From Acrasis kona (lineage: Eukaryota > Heterolobosea > Eutetramitea > Acrasida > Acrasidae): DNA of 64,000 nucleotides. The position numbers and the translations under genes are program-made. Under the pieces are notes generated by a model. That model made no database searches, was not told the DNA's origin, and worked only from the letters and a program-made list of their open reading frames with translations. The DNA lies in the NCBI GenBank assembly GCA_026419775.2, contig JAOPGA020001122.1, positions 1 to 64,000 on the forward strand, written 5' to 3'. This document shows positions 43,035 to 54,361 of the stretch, piece after piece; positions within the stretch are counted from its first letter, which is position 1; every line of letters begins with the position of its first letter.

Positions 43035-46000
43035 TTACATCAACATCATGACGCAAAGTGCAACAATGATACCAAAAAAGCCAATGTTCCTTGTTGAAAT
43101 ACCATCACTTGTGCTACCGCGACAATCAACCACTCCATTCAGACCAGAAGCAGAGACAACCGGATAACCCAACAAGTCATTACTACTACAAAGAGTAGAA
43201 TATAACGCACGAGCAGATGTTTGTGCATCGCTTGTTTGGTTAAAATCTTCTAACAATAAAAATTCAACATTAGTGTTTTCTCCTCCTCCTAAACTCAAAC
43301 TGCTACTGTTCATCATTCTCACTAAAGAAGGATGCAACGTGGCAGCCTTTGCAACCGAACGCTTAAAAACATCTTTATTAAAGTTTGACAAGCTCACATT
43401 CAATGTGACTTTTATTTGATTGGATCCCCTCAAATAGATTTGTTGAGAAATTTGTGATATCAATGGATATCCATTTCTAAAGTCATCTAGATCAATAGCC
43501 CACACCATTGCCCCACCAAGTCCCATCTGGTACATGAAATCTATTTTATCCTTTAAGCTTTGTTTATCATCATAGCTGACCCATTGGTCCGCCCAAATAT
43601 GCATAGCTAGAAGCTGCAACAGGGTCATATGTAGACTTTCCACCCTTTGACAACATGTCAAGAATTTCATAATAAGACAAAAAACCACCTTCACCCGTTA
43701 CAAAACCTGGTTTACCTGCTCCTTTTGCAGAAGCTCCTACTCCATTGTTGGAAGTAGATGACAGCGTCCAAGAACGACCATAAATAGCAAATCCGAGAAC
43801 AAGCTTATTAGAGGTCATTCCCTTAGCCAACCAGGCATTAACTCCAGTAGTAACTGATTCTGAACCAGTTAACACTGTGTGCATACCTGTTGTAGGTGAC
43901 CATGAACCTCGTAGGTCATAACTCATCAAACCAACCCAATCTACATATTTATAAATATTTTCTACTTCATAACCATTTGAAATAGTGGTTGCACCACAAG
44001 CAACTGCTATAGATAACAACAATGGAGCTTTTCCACTTGTAGTGGCTTCTTTTATGATAGCTTCTCTAAACTCCTTTAATAAAAGAGTAAAAGCTTGTTT
44101 ATCACCAACAGCTCCTCCATGGTCCAGTGCACCTGGATATTCAAAATCCAAATCTACACCATCAAATCCATGTGTTCTTGCAAACGCAACACTACTCGAA
44201 ATAAAAGCAGCTCTATTGTTGATGTTGTTTAACATGGTGGTCATCAATCGATAAGTAGTTGGGTTCTCATTAAAATTCCAACCACCCACTGCATACAGTG
44301 TTTTGATGAATGGATTTTGCGCACGGAGAGTTCGATTGAATCTCTTGTACATTCCATCAGTATAATCTAACACGTCGTTCCATTCATAAGGAATGACCTT
44401 GAATTGACTATCCATAGAAGCGAACGCATAAATTACATGTGTAAACAATTTTGCATCAATGTTTTCTGGAGTGAATGAATACAGACCGCCTGCACTTGTT
44501 CTGTATTGGGCCCAGTTAGTATAATAACCAATTACTTTTTTATCAGAGCCTCCACTACCTATAAAGGTAGGCGACTGTGTTGTAGTAGAGGGACTAGTGG
44601 TTGTAGTGGAGGATGATCCACACAATCCACAATCTTGTCTACATGTAGCACATGTCTCTGCACCTTGACATTTTCCATCACCACATTTACCAGGACAAGA
44701 TCCGCAGTCTTGGCTACAAGATAAACAGTCTTCTCCAGCAGCTGTTTGGCACATGCCATCACCGCATTTCGGAGAAGGTGGTGGATCATGAGTATTAGTA
44801 ACATTTCCACATTTAAAGTTACTACAAACAGCGTCGTAGTCATGAACAAAAGAATTACCGTAGCACAGAGTCCCTGGGGCTACGTTCTGAACAGGATAAG
44901 CAACTCCGTTAGAGCATTGACGAAACTGCTTACAACAGTTCGTTGGAAAGCATTGGATTTTTGAAGAACCATCAGCACAAGCAAGGTTATTACCAGTGCT
45001 TGGTTGGTTGGAGGTTGGTGCAGAAGTAGTAGTAGTAGGTGAACTAGTAGTCGTACCCGGAGGAGAAGTAGTAGCAGTTGGCGGATTTGTAGTACATTCG
45101 CTAGAAAGTACAAATGTTCCAACGCCATTTGATGTTTCACACTTTGCTCCCGGTGCAGTTGGTTGGTTGACATACTTTATTCCGTTAGAACATTGGTAGT
45201 AAACATCTCCACACTCTGAAACACACTTGAAACCAGTGAAATCTGATGGACAATCAGAAGTTGTGTTGGAAGGAGATGAAGTAGTAGTTGGTGTAGGGCC
45301 ACTTGATGGTGCTGTGGTGGTAGTCGTCGGAGAAGTTGTACCTGCGATGGTAGAGCGGATGATTTTGGTAACTCCGGTGCCAGCCATTAACTCTGAGAGT
45401 TTTGGTCCTCCGTCGAAGGAAGTATCTTTATCTGATGATACATACGCCCAACAGGTGTCGGAGTATGTGGTGTCACCAGCCATAAAAGTAGGTATAGGTT
45501 TGACGGAGTTATAGACATCACCGCCGTCAACTACGGTGTAGTCAACACATGAATAGTAAGGAGCAAGGCCAAACCCGCCCTTGTACCACACCCATTGAAT
45601 GGTCCATTCTCCGTTCGATAGGAACGCAGGTACCTTTATAGAGAGACTACATGGAGTGCATCCAGTTGGGTTTGTAAGGAAGTTATCACATTGGTTAGGT
45701 TCGTTGCATGGATACTCGTGACAAGCGTACATTTGTATGTAATCCCTGTAAGTTGCGGCGATGTTCGATTGTGCCTTTGGCGCCCATGCAATTCTGATCA
45801 TACCACCGGGGTGGTTGTTTCTCTTTTTAAATGTGAATAAATTCAACAAATTTAAACTTACTGGCCACTTTAATAATACGGTATCTCCTCTTTTCACAGT
45901 GATGGATGCTTGGGATGATGATGTAGCGTCGCATGGACCAGAAAGTTCACCGCGTGTGGCTTGTCCTTGGTTAGAACGAGAGGTAGGAAATGAAATGTAG

Positions 46001-46053
46001 CTATGGGCAGATACAAAAGTCACCAATAGTGCAATTAGCACAAATGACCTCAT
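43035..46053 (-). CDS. LPMO - chitin-binding - GH18 chitinase fusion, GPI-anchor-like tail, frame broken once
   Basis: About 992 aa. The signal peptide ends so that the mature protein begins with His ([12 protein letters not shown]), the copper-binding histidine of lytic polysaccharide monooxygenases; the later NNHPGG segment fits that fold. A 39-nt intron (45823-45861, GTAAGT..AAAAAG) has no in-frame stop, so an unspliced reading hides it. Next come Ser/Thr linkers, two Cys-rich chitin-binding-like domains and a Cys-rich repeat (CGDGMCQ, CGDGKCQ). The GH18 catalytic domain has the motif [10 protein letters not shown] (Asp/Glu all present) and ends with SYDD and [12 protein letters not shown]. 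The C terminus is hydrophobic ([15 protein letters not shown]), as for GPI attachment. The frame moves +1 at the TTT run near 43595-43597; one frame ends at 43570. It would oxidise and hydrolyse chitin at the cell surface. Confidence 0.87.
45823..45861 (-). other. 39-nt in-frame intron in chitinase gene
   Basis: On the minus strand GTAAGT follows CCA and the intron closes with AAAAAG before AGAAACAACC. The length is a multiple of three and lacks stops, so translation through it would add 13 residues ([13 protein letters not shown]) inside the LPMO domain just before the conserved NNHPGG. Confidence 0.75.
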
Positions 46054-46678
46054 TCTTTGTTTCTTACTGATGTCCGCTAGCTGATTTCCAACCGCAAGGT
46101 TCGTTGGGATAATATCCTATTTAAACTTTCTATTTTGATAGGGTTCCGTAAATATCGCATTACTATCACGAAGGGTCTCAAACAAATGATTACTTAATAT
46201 ATATATTAGTTTATTTATTATAATATAATTAATATTATATTAACATTTATAGAGGAAAAAATGATTCATACTTTAGTGAGCTTGACAGATATAAATTTAA
46301 TTTGTGAACAGACGAAGACCATCAAAAGTTGCTAGATCTAGTTGTTAACAGCTAGATGGATTTGTCAACGCATTTATAACCTTGAATACAATAAAAAAGT
46401 GAATCAATTTGTCAATAGAAGTGTGTTTGTTTTCATGTCGATAAACCCTTGAAAATGTAGGTGACGAACGGTCAAGCGACCAATACTTACCATTATATGG
46501 GAGGAATGGTAACACAAAGTCTGGTGACTGAATGGTCGGTTTTTGACTATCTCTTACCTTTCTGAACCTCAATCATTCTCACAAGAAGAAGAGGAAGGTG
46601 ATAATTTGTAATATTTATTGTAAATAACTCCATTTGGCATGTTTTAAAAAGATTCTATAATATCGTTTACAATCAACA

Positions 46679-47450
46679 ATGTTCTACAAAAAGGCATCAT
46701 CAACACTCAAAGACATCACAAACATTCACGACGGCATCCAGTACAAAAATCATGTTGTGCACCTTATACAAAATAAGTCTCTACTCGATGATCTGGAACC
46801 TGAGCAAAAAAAAAGAAGAATTGACACGTTAATGGCTGACTACCCAGAAGGAGATAAGGAAGTCAACATTATGATCAAAAGTAAGAAAATTAACAACAAT
46901 AATAACACATCCCAGCCCATGCCTCAAATGTCGATACGACTCTAGTAGATTTAATCTCGCTGCCACCAAGAGAACCAATCGTACTCTCTCCATGCGATGA
47001 AGAGATCGGTATGTTTAGTGATTTATTAAAGTTGTCAACATCAAGTAGGTAGGATCTCAGGAGACGTTCAGCAGCTTCAAGACCAGCAAAGAAAGTACGA
47101 GGAGCTACTAAAAGGTTATGATGTACGCTTGAATGAGGTGGCGCGACAAAACGACCAAATGAGACAGCAGCTTCAAGACCAGCAAAGAAAGTACGAGGAG
47201 CAACTAAAAGGTTATGATTTACGCTTGAATGAGATGGTGCGACAAAACGACCAATTGAGACAGCAGAACGACCAACTGCAAAACAGGTTGAACAACATAA
47301 TCACCAAAGAAAAATTGGATGAAACCAAACGAAGCATTTTTAATGATCTCTAAAGGCTTGTCAACTTTATCAACTTTATAGTGACCAAACATGGAGGCAA
47401 CGAGGAGGACGACGATGATGAAGATTTGTATGAACTAAGGAATCATTGAT
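46679..47450 (+). pseudogene. broken coiled-coil protein gene, copy 1
   Basis: The first open part (46679-46945) encodes a basic 88-aa peptide with YKNHVVHLIQNKSLLDDL and EPEQKKRRIDTLMADYPEGD. A frame change near 46930 leads to LVDLISLPPREPIVLSPCDE and DLLKLSTSS. Another leads to a Gln-rich coiled coil with two 32-residue units (QLQDQQRKYEEQLKGYDLRL) and a stop at 47351, where copy 2 has GAA instead of TAA. The true end would be an acidic EEDDDDEDLYE tail. Family unknown. It may belong to a mobile element or to a host gene family. Confidence 0.6.
47071..47262 (+). repeat. two tandem 96-bp units
   Basis: GCAGCTTCAAGACCAGCAAA recurs after 96 bp (47071 and 47167). Each unit encodes 32 residues of coiled coil, so unit gain or loss keeps the frame and alters coil length. 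Copy 2 of the surrounding duplication has one unit. Confidence 0.8.
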
Positions 47451-47639
47451 CAATTAAACATTATCATTGTATATACTGTAAAATACCGAGTAGTGTGGAC
47501 CAACACACGATTAGGAAGGAACGAATATAGATATCCAAATCAGCAATACCAGTTTAAATAGGTAAAAATAAAAATATACTTTGTCATATAAGGTTATTTA
47601 TTATTGACTCAAGACCAAGGTACAAGCATTTGTTCCTTC

Positions 47640-49466
47640 TCATTCGATTTTAATCTCTACTACATCTTTCAACAATGTTCTCATAGTTGTGGTAAGTAGA
47701 TATAGAAGATCACTAGCATGTGGAATGAATCTGCGGAAGAAATTGACGAATCCGACTAAAGTTTGGATATGTTTCCTTGTAGATGGCCTTTCTTTCCTTT
47801 GTAGCATGTTGCAAACTTTGTCCATGTTTGGCCTCATACCGGCTTGTTCGATCCAAAAACCTAGTAAAGGGACTTTAGTTGCAAAGAAGTTGCACTTGGC
47901 TGGTTGAATAGTCAGATTGACAGCTGTTAGAGCCTTGAGAACATTCTGAACGTGAGTAACATGTTCTTCTAACGTCTTGCTGTACACTATAATATCATCC
48001 ATGTGATTGCACGAATAACCTGTTAAATTGTTAGCTTGTAATAACGCTTTTATCATGCGTTGAAAAATGGATGGTATGTGTTTTAAACCTAATGGCGCAG
48101 TTATAAAACGATATCGCTTACCTAAACAAGTAAAACCTGTAATAGATTTATCTTGAGTTCGCAAACAAATCTGATGATATGCAGATTTTAAATCTATCTT
48201 CGAAAAGATATGTGAGCCTGAGGATCCTACCTTCTTGAAGACTTCGTCAATACCTGGTACGTCATTGGTGTCACTCTCAATCAACTTGTTAATTGGTATA
48301 AAGTTGAAAACGAATCTGGGTTTGCCTTTCATGATCAAGAACCAATTAGTATTAAATAAACCCATGTCTTTCTCTTCTTCTGTACGATGTGAATCTAGAT
48401 CTACCATCTCTTCTACGATTTTATCTCTAACCCATTCTTTAACCATCTCGTGGAATCTTAACTCGGCTTCGAGCGGATGATAAGAACGTGACCATGATCC
48501 TTTTCGTCTTGACTCTTCATCTACAAACTTGATTGCTATTGTTCCTATTGTACTGTGCTTGTCTAAAGTGGCTGTATTGGCTTCTAGGAAATCTGCGATA
48601 TGTTTCATATATTTATCGGCGTCTGGGTGGTACTTAACACCTTTGCTCTCTTCATCATAATCTCTTTGTATAATATCATCTACTGGAGTTGGTTGGTACT
48701 TCTTCAAAAACTTTTCTACTGTTTCATTACTTATGTCTGGTAAACAATCATAAATATCCTTGATTCTAAATATTCTACATATTCCTCTTCCGAAAATGAG
48801 TTCTTCGTCACATCCTGGCAAAACAACAAAAGTATGTTCGATCTTGATATCTTGATACTCTACTAGCATCCGGGCTGTTTTACATCTTACGTTTCTTCTG
48901 TCTGGAAACCTAATCAAAATGTTCGCATTTTTATTGATTTGAACTTTGAAATCCTTCTTCTTGATTACTCTGGACAGTAATTCATCACTTATAACACTCA
49001 GCTGAGCTCCTTTATCTACTAGGGCTTTGGCAGTAATTCCATTAACTTTAGTGGAAGCATATTGAAGACTTTCGTAGAGAAGACCGTCATCGTCGTCAAA
49101 TTTATTCGAAGAATCATTCGCATCTTGATCTGAGTCTTCACTGCTGTCGTCACCATAAATGATAGGTGAGCCGTAACTTCCTTCTTCGTCGCGTGATGCT
49201 ATCGCGTCTCCTTTCTCTATCTGGACGAACTCCATCTTATTTATCTTGAACGTTTTCCTCTCCTTCTTGCTATTATCTACGTTCTTCTTCTTATTTCTGT
49301 ACCTTTCCTTGACATGAGCTGGTGCAAATGCATAATCGTAGATTCCAGGACCACTCTTCGGACAACCAGGCTGTAAATGATCGCCTTTCTCGTTGCACTT
49401 CCAACAATGCAAATCTTCCTTGTTCGCGGGTTGTCTCTTATGCATTGAAGAAATTGCAACGAGCAA
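47640..49466 (-). mobile_element. Ty3-type LTR retrotransposon gag-pol fragment
   Basis: One open frame of about 600 aa (first ATG of the frame at 49445). It has a CCHC zinc knuckle (CWKCNEKGDHLQPGC), then a retropepsin-like protease region (VDKGAQLSVISDELL), then a Ty3-type reverse transcriptase. The RT includes FSKIDLKSAYHQICL, FITAPLGLKHIPSIFQ, the HMDDIIVYS catalytic box and LVGFVNFFRRFIP. It stops shortly after the RT; RNase H and integrase are missing, as is most of gag. The catalytic protease triad reads D-K-G instead of the usual D-T/S-G. No LTRs are recognised next to it. It is truncated on both sides, and the 5' side abuts the LINE. Confidence 0.85.
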
Positions 49467-49524
49467 ATATGGACTGAAGAAAATTCAAATTTTTATTTGG
49501 TCGATGTAATAACCAAAATAAACG

Positions 49525-50221
49525 ATGTTCGTCCTAAAAGAATTGAACCCTCCGTTTTTGTACAGTCCATTGCACGTTTACAAAATTGAAGAGGTGTCAA
49601 CCTCAACCAGTCAAATTAGTGACCGTTATCGACGATGAAGGGTACTCATCGAAGATAAAGATACCATATGGACCGCCCCCCGAAGTTAAAAGACAACGTA
49701 GTAAACAAAAGAAGCTCCAAAGAAAGGCCTTCTTCTCAAATAAAAACAAAATTTTGAAAAAGATGCCAAACATTATCAGAGCAAACACTGTCAAACAAAG
49801 CTGTTACACTTTTAAGGAAGCGAAAGCGTGGGACATTAATGATCCCTGTCACCCTGTAACGAAACATGCCCACCAACAGGAAGAATACATTTGGGACGAG
49901 GACCTCATACCAGAATATGCCTTTACAAACAACAAATGGCAGGATTCACACGAGGACGAACTTGCCATCAGTGAAGTCCCAGAACACACAGAGGTCGAAG
50001 ACGATCAAACAAACCTTCAAGAGTTAGTCATGCTATTACANCAAGTAGCAATGAATGACAAACAAATTCGCGAGGACATCGCATACCTAAAATCTGACAT
50101 GATCCAACAAAAACATCNGGTGAATAATGCAGAACAAACCTTCGCCGAAAACTACAACCTGCTCCTACACAACCTCCAATTTTTGTACCAGGACATTTCC
50201 CGAGCCCTTGTTGCCAAATGA
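49525..50221 (+). CDS. LINE ORF1 protein, frame broken once
   Basis: The frame starts at ATG 49525 (MFVLKELNPPFLYSPLHVYK) and moves +1 near 49585 to continue to TGA at 50219-50221, giving about 231 aa. The body is basic (VKRQRSKQKKLQRKAFFSNK), then acidic, with a helical segment near the C terminus that may form a coiled coil. No zinc knuckle is seen. It is probably the nucleic-acid-binding ORF1 product of the element. Its stop overlaps the ORF2 start as ATGA. It contains two N bases (50041, 50118). Confidence 0.65.
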
Positions 50222-53200
50222 ACTACAACACATACGAAAACAAACAAATAAGTATTGCTGCCCTCAACATACAAGGAGGCCTAATGAACAATACAACAAA
50301 CACACCAAGCAAGACCACAATTAACGAAGTGGGACTTTTCATGCGAAATCACAACATTGACATCCTGGCACAATCTGAGACACATACTAATCCAGAAGAT
50401 GGTCCTCTAATCGAAAAACTCTTCAAGAAGAACCAAANCTTTCTGGCCCCGGTGGTAGGTCATAGAAAACATGGAGCTGGAATCATTTTCAACCCAAAAT
50501 GTAATGCAACCATCATTAGATCAGAGAACAGTGAACAACCAGGAAGAGCAATCCTGGTGTCAGCAGTAATTTACGGTAGACCAACATCCATCATAAGCGT
50601 TTATCTACCAACACGACACAGTGAGGCATGCTCGGAAGACGAGTGCCATAAAGTCGAAGAAGACATTAAAACGTGGATGGACACTGCCACCAAACTCTCT
50701 CACATCATAATCATTGGGGATTTAAATGTAGATATACACTCCGACGCCAATAGAGCAAAAAGACTCAGAAGAATAGCAGGAAGTAACGCGATGAATATAG
50801 CATTCAAAGATATTGCTACGGAAGAGAAAGGTGGATACATCGACAATTGTATGTACAGAATAATGGACACCAAATTCTTTTCCACGGAAATAATTGAGGA
50901 CAACCTCCCGAAACTCTCCACCCACAAGGCCATCCTGATAAAGTATCGGATAGGAGTGTATCAGGGAAAGAGCGTCCCAGTGTACAACTATAGCAAGGAT
51001 GACATCAAACGGATTACCGAACTCACAGAAGAGAAAATTAGCGGCATAGAAAACCCTCACCTGAATGACGTTCTCCTCGCATGGGCAGAAGAATTCACAA
51101 AATTAAGAATTAGATCTAGACAAGGGACCAAAAGGGCAACCGCATTCGATAGTGTGACCTCAAGAGGAATTTGATTCCACATGAACACAATTAAATCAGA
51201 AGATGAAGTAATCAGAGATGCTGAATCGGTACTTGCAGGAATTGAAAAATCTTTCACAAACAGATTTCAAGTTAAGGAGGTACCCGAAATCACTCAAAAG
51301 GCTAAAGACATACTGGCAGAAACCTCCAAGGAGTGGACCCAAAAGGCACTGAACAAATTCTACAAACCAATTACTCCTGGAGAGGTCATGGAGGCGTCAA
51401 AGAGCGGAACGAACACATCAGGTCTGGACGGGCTACCCAGTGAACTCACGGTCAACGCAGGAAACAAAACGCTACTTGCAATCTCCAAATCTTTTAACAA
51501 TATAATTCGAGGAGAGGACCTCCTACCGGATAGCCTTAAAAGAGCGTACGTGGCCCTTATTCCTAAAACAAATAAAGTGGNAGAAAGACTGGACATTACG
51601 AACTTCAGACCAATCGCAGTCCTCCCAATCATGTATAGATTGTTTACAAAGATTGTACCCGATAGATTATCTGCCGCCGTCAAGGTAATGGGGATTCAAG
51701 CCAAAGAACAAAGAGGCTTCCTGCGCGGTACAACTGATCTGGCTGCCGCGCTGAACAATACAATGGAAGACTCGTGGAGCCGAAAGAAGAATCTATATCT
51801 TANACTGATCGATTTCTCGGACGCTTACGGATCACTCGTTCATGAGAGATTGATGCAAATCCTCCAACTACTCAAAATCCCTCAACAGATTATAAATTTG
51901 ATTCGCGAATTATATAAAAACCATGTAATCTCCCTACGAACGGGATACGGCCTCACCAACGAGATCGATATCGAAAGAGGATTCCCTCAAGGATACCCCT
52001 TTCACCGCTCATATTCAACCTCTACACAGAAGTAATATGTAGATTAGTGAAAAAACTCAATCTCCCATACAAGACGAGAGAGGGACTTTCACTATATATC
52101 CTAGGATACGCCGACGATCTCACCATAGCGACAGACTCTGCAAANAATAGGGATAAGATTCTAGACGAGATTTCGATAATTTGTGAAACTCTTGGATTAA
52201 CCATGAACATGAAAAAGAGTGTATGTGCAAACTACAAATGGAATAAAAAAGAATTGGCCCACGACCCAAGTTCCTGGAGAGGTATGACGATCTTAGAAAA
52301 CTGTAACAAACCAATCAAATTCCTTGGTTTCAGAATAACCTACTCCCAAGCAGGAAGTGAAAATTGTGCAGAAATCAAAGACAAGATTCGAAAGAAATTG
52401 GCCTCCTTAAGATTTAAAGGTCTCCACCCTAGCATGGTCATGAATATTATCAACACTATCTCCACCGGGGTGACAAGGTACTTCACCCAGCTGGGTCATT
52501 ATACCGAACTGGGTCTCGACAGTATCGATGCGTCAGTTAGGGCGGCAGCCAGAAGGGCAATCCATGGTAATGATATAATTCCATGCGAATTAGTACATAG
52601 AGATAGAAGGGACGGTGGGCTCGGTATCAAAAGGGCAAAAGAAACTGCAGCAATAGGAAGATTAACAACACTGTACAAATCAATCAACAACAATCTCTTC
52701 CTAACTAGAAGACTGACAATTGATGAAATGTACAGAGCGCCAACAACTCCCTCAGAGAAATCCCGTAATAAAATTTGGGGTTCTCTTGCAACCTGCCCAA
52801 GTACGGATTATCCCTATCGAGTGGAGTAGGAATATGTTGTAAATCATTCCCTGCAACCAAAATCAACTCAACCGGATGGATCGGTGACCAACCACCCAAA
52901 TGCGATGATTACACAATATGGATCGACGGTTCATTCGACCGATTAACCGGGGAGGCGGGAGGTGGAATCATTTATTTGAATAAATCTACTGGTGCCATAG
53001 TGAACGAATCCAACTTTCATATCCCGAAGGTGAATAGCTCCACTGAGTCAGAGATGATTACCGCAATAGTAGCAATTGCCAGATTACCGGTGGGAAGTAC
53101 CGCCCACATTTTCGTGGACAATGAAACTGCGAGCAGAATGGACACCAACAAAACATGTGGGATCCTTGCAAGGGCCTTCTGGGGATGGGCGAGAAAGAAC

Positions 53201-54023
53201 AAACTTGCAATTAAACTAGAGTGGGTGGAGGGGCATGCCGCGATCGAACTAAATGAAGCAGCTGATGGCCACAGTAAGGATGGAAGAATACAGAGAGATA
53301 GGATTGTCGACGTACCCCACCTTATCAAAAGTGTACTCAAAGAATTTATCTGGATGCATCAGGGTGACATCTGCCTGGATATCTCAAAAATTATTCACAA
53401 GAGAATCCGATCCGAAAAAGCAATGGATAAGATAAATTCAGTCTTTGTACCAGCACTAATACAACCATTCACGAGTAATGTATATACATTAGACATTTGG
53501 AGCACATCTTTACCAGCGGCCGTCTCTAGTACATTAATTAAGGCGAGAATCGACGGGTTCTATAACATCTCGAGGCGAAGCGAATTACCAGTATGTAGTA
53601 AATGTCACAGATGGAGCACTCTAACCCACCGCACGTTGTGTTCATTCAGAGGAGAAAATGAAAACACTTACCAATGACATTCAAAACATTCTAGAAGGTG
53701 AGGGAATTGAGCAGAATGTCTTTTTCTATGACGACTCATTTGCGGAAACCACACTACCCCAGAATAAGCAAAAACGTTTCCTCATCGGAATTAAAGGCAC
53801 CATCACCAACAAAATGTGGAGGAAGGTAAATCTCATTAAAAAAAGAGAGTTTGAAAAAGAAGCGTCGTCAGGGAAAATTGAGGTAGAGGAAGTAAGAGGT
53901 TGCATTGTAAAAGCTATGAAAAAAATCAAAAGAGACATTTTCTCCGCTTTGGCTAAAACCATTTTTGGAATTATGACTGACAGTTTTTATAATAATAAAG
54001 TTGACTATTCCCTCCAACGATGA
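50218..54023 (+). pseudogene. LINE ORF2 (endonuclease, RT, RNase H), broken
   Basis: Endonuclease: NIQGG, LAQSETHTNPEDG, IIIGDLNVDI and a terminal S-T-H-K motif (about 1-240). An in-frame TGA at 51172 interrupts the linker. Reverse transcriptase: NFRPIAVLPIMYRLFTKI, LIDFSDAYGSLVHERLM, RGFPQG and, after a frame break near 51990, the catalytic YADDL box. A further break near 52775-52829 precedes RNase H (IWIDGSFDR, STESEMITAIVAIA, FVDNETA, WVEGHAAIELNEAADG). A CxxC-H-C zinc knuckle follows (CSKCHRW, HRTLC). A final +1 break at 53658-53677 leads to a basic C-terminal tail ending at 54023. The catalytic residues of all three enzymes are still present. Confidence 0.8.
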
Positions 54024-54361
54024 GGAGGAGGATTAAGTTGTACAGTGATCAGTATCAGTCGTTCACCGCGTCTGATCACTTTAAATGGCCTCGGCCTAAA
54101 TAAACACTTAATATATTATGTTTATTAGTTTATATATTATAATATATACGATTAAGCGACCAATACTTACCATTATATGGGAGAAATGGTAACACAAAGT
54201 CTGGTATTCAGACAGAATGGTCGGTTTTTGACTTCTTAACCTCAATCATTCTCACAAGAAGAAGAGGAAGGTGGTAATTTGTAATATTTATTGTGAATAA
54301 CTCCATTTGGCATGTTTTAAAAAGATTCTATAATATCGTTTACAATCAACTATGTTCTACA

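Larger units (their letters stand above)
46190..47472 (+). repeat. direct segmental duplication, copy 1
   Basis: 46474-47472 matches 54154-55103 closely: AAGCGACCAATACTTACC at the start, the ORF encoding ASSTLKD, the coiled-coil frame, and GGAATCATTGATCAATT at the end. A further AT-rich block, 46190-46235, matches 54108-54150; about 240 bp here separate it from the main block and are missing in copy 2. Copy 1 has two units of a 96-bp repeat where copy 2 has one. It keeps about 105 bp near 46892-46990 that copy 2 lacks. The two copies flank the retroelement island in the same orientation. Confidence 0.85.
49490..54130 (+). mobile_element. APE-type non-LTR retrotransposon (LINE), nearly full length, decayed
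   Basis: A two-ORF element with an N-terminal apurinic-type endonuclease, reverse transcriptase, RNase H and a terminal zinc knuckle in ORF2. That order fits the I/Ingi-like groups. The 3' end lies near 54130 after a GC-richer tail (CCTCGGCCTAAATAAACA). Six of the window's seven N bases lie inside it, suggesting a collapsed or poorly covered repeat. Frame breaks and one in-frame TGA show it is inactive as read. Boundaries are approximate. Confidence 0.8.

Noticed and set aside
36334-43600. Programmed +1 frameshift at stop codons as the single explanation for all broken genes
   Set aside because: In GH55 and chitinase the homologous frame resumes well upstream of the stop and next to a homopolymer, which fits base-calling error better. 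Kept only as an open question.
46474-46500. Resemblance of AATACTTACCATT to the 5' end of U1 snRNA
   Set aside because: Only about eight bases match and no Sm site or U1 stem-loops follow in either copy.
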